In this document: in pieces, positions 60,801-64,000 of the stretch
Layout: each line of letters begins with the position of its first letter
Position numbering within the stretch: position 1 is the first letter of the stretch
From: Amborella trichopoda
Taxonomy: Eukaryota > Streptophyta > Magnoliopsida > Amborellales > Amborellaceae
Direction of reading: 5' to 3'
Length of the DNA stretch: 64,000 nt
Assembly: GCF_000471905.2 (NCBI RefSeq)
Contig: NW_006494943.1
Span: 181,020 to 245,019 of the forward strand
Program-made: the position numbers and the translations under genes
The notes under the pieces: model-generated
The model's input: the letters and a program-made list of their open reading frames with translations, nothing else
The model's database searches: none
What the model was told of the DNA's origin: nothing

Positions 60801-61984
60801 TATCTTTGACAAGTATTTTTTTCAAAAAATTTATCCTATGAATGTGCATGTTTTATGACGCACACCCCCCCCCCCCCAAAGATGGAAATAAATATTTTTC
60901 ATTTACCTAAATGCCATTCCTTCCTATATACATTAATAGGTATGCCTAAATCTCTCTCTCCTCCTCCCTCTTATTTGAATCCATATTTCTATCTTGCATT
61001 TTTTAATATCATTCATCAATTGTGATTCAAAACACACTATATTCTAGTTTGAAAATTATTGGATACGAGTATTACGAACCGAAGTCAAATTGAGATAATT
61101 TTCTTTACTACAACTTAATGTAGTAACACTGTCATTGTAGGATTTTGGTAAAGTACACCTCAATTTTTACTCCAATACTTTTAAGTTGGCAATGATATTA
61201 TTAAATTCATTGAAGCGTTTCGACACTTTTTACACGCTATTTCATCATCAATGAATATAATTTTCTTTTTTAAAAAATCCATCTTTCAAGGATTTTATTT
61301 GATAAAAAATTTCTAATTTTTCTCATAGATCTTTTGCCATTTTTTCCTTAACAATCTTAAAATAACATTTCATTCGCCAAACACAAATGAATAGTGACTT
61401 GTGGCTTCATATCGGGTTCATCCTAATCATCATCGATCATAGTTGCTAATTTCTTATATTTACCAAGTAATGTCATGTATTATCATTTTTGTCCTAATAA
61501 GTCTTGCATTTATAGTTCCCAAATTTTAAAATATTCTTTTCCACCTCAAACGTTTCCTATTAAACTTGTGTAATGTCATTTTTCCAAATTATTATAATAC
61601 TTCTGTCAGCTTTGATACAGCTTGTTGGAAAAACCTTGATAACTCCAATTTCTACTTCATGAGGTGAGCTCCTCACAACAAAATCCAATATGTCATAATC
61701 GTCTTACCAATCACCAACAAGCTATTCTCAAGAAAACAAGAAGCCCAAGAACTACATTTGTTCAATAAATTTGGGAAAAATATATAAAAAACAAGTAAAA
61801 GTGGAATCCAACAAATACAACTCAAATAAAAAACTCGCAATTTACGACCAATTCTGGCTAAGGATGCATTCATTATTAAAAAAAAAATTACAAGTTGTGT
61901 GTTTTATAGAGATTACCTCACTAAACTCCAATCAATTTTTCCTACTACAAAAAGGAGCACAATCAACTTGCTCTTTTTGATATC
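60801..61984. other. Intergenic sequence, possibly internal copia remains at the right
   Basis: A run of C lies at about 60863-60877. The rest is AT-rich with no recognised gene. The part next to 61985 would be the leader or gag region of the element whose LTR follows, but nothing is recognisable. Confidence 0.4.
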
Positions 61985-62215
61985 ATCGACTAAATCCATC
62001 GCCACAAAGAAATAACGATAAAATCCCTCCCAATACAAGAGCACAACAATATTAGGGTTTACCAAAAATTAGCAAAACCCCCCCATCCCCTGTTCTCCAA
62101 AACTTCTCTTCTTGCTCTAACTCTTTTCTCTCTCTACGATTACTTATATTTGGCACAAGAAAGGTCATTTTGCATTTAACCAAATTCCTTATATACAAAA
62201 AGGGAAATATCATTT
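61985..62215 (-). repeat. copia-type LTR, second copy
   Basis: On the minus strand it shares with 43033-43245 the AAATGCAAAATG(A/G)CCT start, an ATATAAGT block with AGAGA-rich sequence, TATTGTTGTG, and the end GTCGATG(A/G)TATCAAA, which runs into a primer-binding-like motif. Confidence 0.6.
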
Positions 62216-62849
62216 TGCATTTGAACCAAATTTCTCTCTCTTGCCCCTCTCTTTTTTGAGTGAACTAGAAAAAGATTGTTTCCAAGATTGGAAAAACGGG
62301 GGAAAAGAATAGTGGTTGGAGTTTGAAAGCAATTTGTAGAAAAAAAGAAAAGAGAAAGAAAAAAAAGAAAAGAGATAGTTGATGGAAACAAATAGAAGCT
62401 TTTATGGCATAAATGAACCTTGAAAAGAAGAAACAATAATGCAATTCAAATGTACCGAACAAGAAAGATAACACTCCTGTGAGAAAATATTTGGAGAGAG
62501 AAGAAGATTTCAAAGAGGAGATCTTGAAAGCATTCACAAAAATAACCTAATGACTTGGACGATGTTTAAGAATCGGCAGTGTCGACTTGACTTGGGCGAG
62601 TTAGTCGGCCTTGGCTATATCCAGAGGTAAAGAGGTGAGTTATCTGGTCAGTTCTCTCTAAGGGCACGTTTGTTTTTTATAAAAAATATTTAATTTTATA
62701 AAAGTTCCACGTTTGACACACAGTTTCAACTAAAAGTTCAGAAAGTAATTTTTCAACAAAAGTTTCTATTCATTTGTTAAAACATGAAAGATAAAGTTTT
62801 TAGGCGAGATAGGAACTTAATCTTTCATAATGTTTTTGTTGATCACTAT
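62216..62849. other. Intergenic sequence
   Basis: Purine-rich at 62330-62380 and a GACTTGGGCGAGTTAGTCGG cluster at about 62595-62620 related to 33540-33935. From 62663 a GGGCACGTTTGTTTTTTATA motif looks like one end of a further small element. No gene. Confidence 0.4.
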
Positions 62850-63122
62850 TTACCATATATAAATATTATATATTTATATTAAATTAATGTAATATATAAT
62901 ATTTATATATATTTATATTATATTATATTTATATATAATATTTATTTGCGATATTATATATAATATATAAATATTTTATATTATATTATAAATATTATAT
63001 TATATTAGACGTCACTATAATATAATATAATATAATATATTATATTATATATTTAGATTTATTTTATTAATATAATTGATATTATATAATATAATATTAA
63101 TATTATATATATAATATTTGCA
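62850..63122. repeat. Nearly pure A/T block with TATAATAT-type repeats
   Basis: About 270 bp with only a handful of G or C bases, made of TATATTA, ATAATATA and similar short motifs in both orientations, so it is full of short palindromes. Confidence 0.9.
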
Positions 63123-63494
63123 GTTTGTATAGAGCCTAGCCTCTAAACAATCAAATTAGAGTCTATCTTTAAATAATGTCGAGAAATATGGTTTTAATAT
63201 TGAAAATCTTTGTGATAGCCTTATAATATATTTTTATATTTATTTATAAATTTTAAAGCTTAAAAAATAGTGTAGATCAACATATTTATGAAAATCATAA
63301 AAATTAACGGTCCAAAAATGCGTTACAAAATAGGCTATTTCCAAACCTTGCAATCCGTTTTTTTCTTATGTCCATGCATCTTGATGTCTAGATGATCAAT
63401 CTGAAGATATTTTGGCAACGAAACAACCTCTTCTAGTGAAATTTTTGAAGTAGGCTCAAATTTGATTGTTTAGAGCCTCGGCTCGATATAAACT
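63123..63494. mobile_element. MITE family B, copy B2
   Basis: Left TATAGAGCCTAGCCTCTAAA plus CAATCAAATTAGAG; right TTGATTGTTTAGAGCCTCGG plus CTCGATATAAAC. These are inverted copies. It lacks the nested element of B1 and shows the uninterrupted interior (TGCGTTACAAAATAGGCTATT). Confidence 0.85.
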
Positions 63495-64000
63495 CTTCCC
63501 ATATATAAATATATTAGGAAAAATTACATACATATTTGTTATAGTTTCCGTTATTACGGCCCTACCGAATAGTTTCCGTTATTACCACCGTGTTTGTTTT
63601 TTCCATGTTAAAACGGAAATTTAAAAAAAAGACGACTTTTCCCTTTTTCGGTTGTTGAACAATCGAATTCAAAATTTTAAACGAGGCAATTTCGGTTTTT
63701 GAATAACCAAAAATTTAAAATTTTCGGTTATTCAATAAAGGAATTTTTTCTCTCTCTTGTGGGTATGTGTATCCTCTCTCTACATCTCTCTCTACATGAC
63801 ATGGGTAAAAATGGTTTTTTTTCTAAACTCTCTCCCTTCACTCAGTGTATTTTTGTTTTGGATAAGTTCATAATCTTGAGATTTCTCCTAAATTTAGGAG
63901 CTCAGACTAGGTTCTTCCCTGATTTTATCGGATAACCATGACTTCAAAAAGGTTACGAGCGAATATGCCACAAGATTTCTCATAATCTTCTAATCTCATA
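63495..64000. other. Intergenic end of window
   Basis: A duplicated AGTTTCCGTTATTAC motif at about 63543-63586 and TTTCGGTT(G/A)TT motifs at 63645-63735. No gene recognised. Confidence 0.4.

Noticed and set aside
1-64000. CRISPR array, operon or prokaryotic defence system
   Set aside because: The window is plant nuclear DNA with spliced genes; no regularly spaced identical repeats with unique spacers were seen.

Overview
The window is nuclear DNA of a flowering plant. Genes are split by long AT-rich introns with GT-AG junctions (plus one GC-AG). Gene families are plant-type (CLASSY, plant BRCA2, chloroplast SLP1 phosphatase, TBL). The rest is packed with hAT, LINE, copia, foldback and MITE sequence. 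The species cannot be fixed from the sequence alone.

Layout. 1-3014: a MITE and unrecognised sequence. 3015-11469 (+): a CLASSY-type SNF2 chromatin remodeler of the RNA-directed DNA methylation pathway, five coding exons, about 1,325 aa, apparently intact. 11470-17246: MITEs, an A-rich minisatellite split by an RTE-like LINE tail, and an array of small hairpins. 17255-22933: a structurally complete hAT transposon (matching ends, perfect 8-bp target duplication) with a decayed transposase, itself split by a 2.5-kb LTR-like insertion. 23945-27506: an L1-like LINE remnant split by a 0.9-kb foldback element, then a MITE carrying another MITE inside it. 27665-41456 (+): a BRCA2 homologue, 23 coding exons, about 1,443 aa, with six BRC repeats, four of them on interchangeable phase 1-1 exons. 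43030-43920: copia remnant. 44882-52393 (+): chloroplast Shewanella-like protein phosphatase 1, nine exons, 393 aa. 52809-55400 (-): a TBL (xylan O-acetyltransferase family) gene that keeps its exon-intron structure but has two TGG-to-TGA stops, a 1-nt deletion and a larger deletion; I call it an unprocessed pseudogene, tail-to-tail with SLP1. 56391-58022 (-): a 5'-truncated LINE with a perfect 20-bp target duplication. 58682-64000: MITEs, a foldback element with a minisatellite, an LTR copy and an almost pure A/T block.

How the parts relate. The three intact genes look like unrelated housekeeping functions: transposon silencing (CLSY), homologous recombination (BRCA2) and plastid phosphatase signalling (SLP1). 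No operon-like or defence-system logic is visible. The most notable signals are the exon-level expansion of BRC repeats, with introns that are themselves repeated and carry decoy 3' splice sites; the decayed TBL gene; the complete nested hAT element; and several small MITE families recurring in the introns. Exon boundaries were deduced by hand from reading frame, splice-site consensus and remembered family alignments, without a database search or transcript data.
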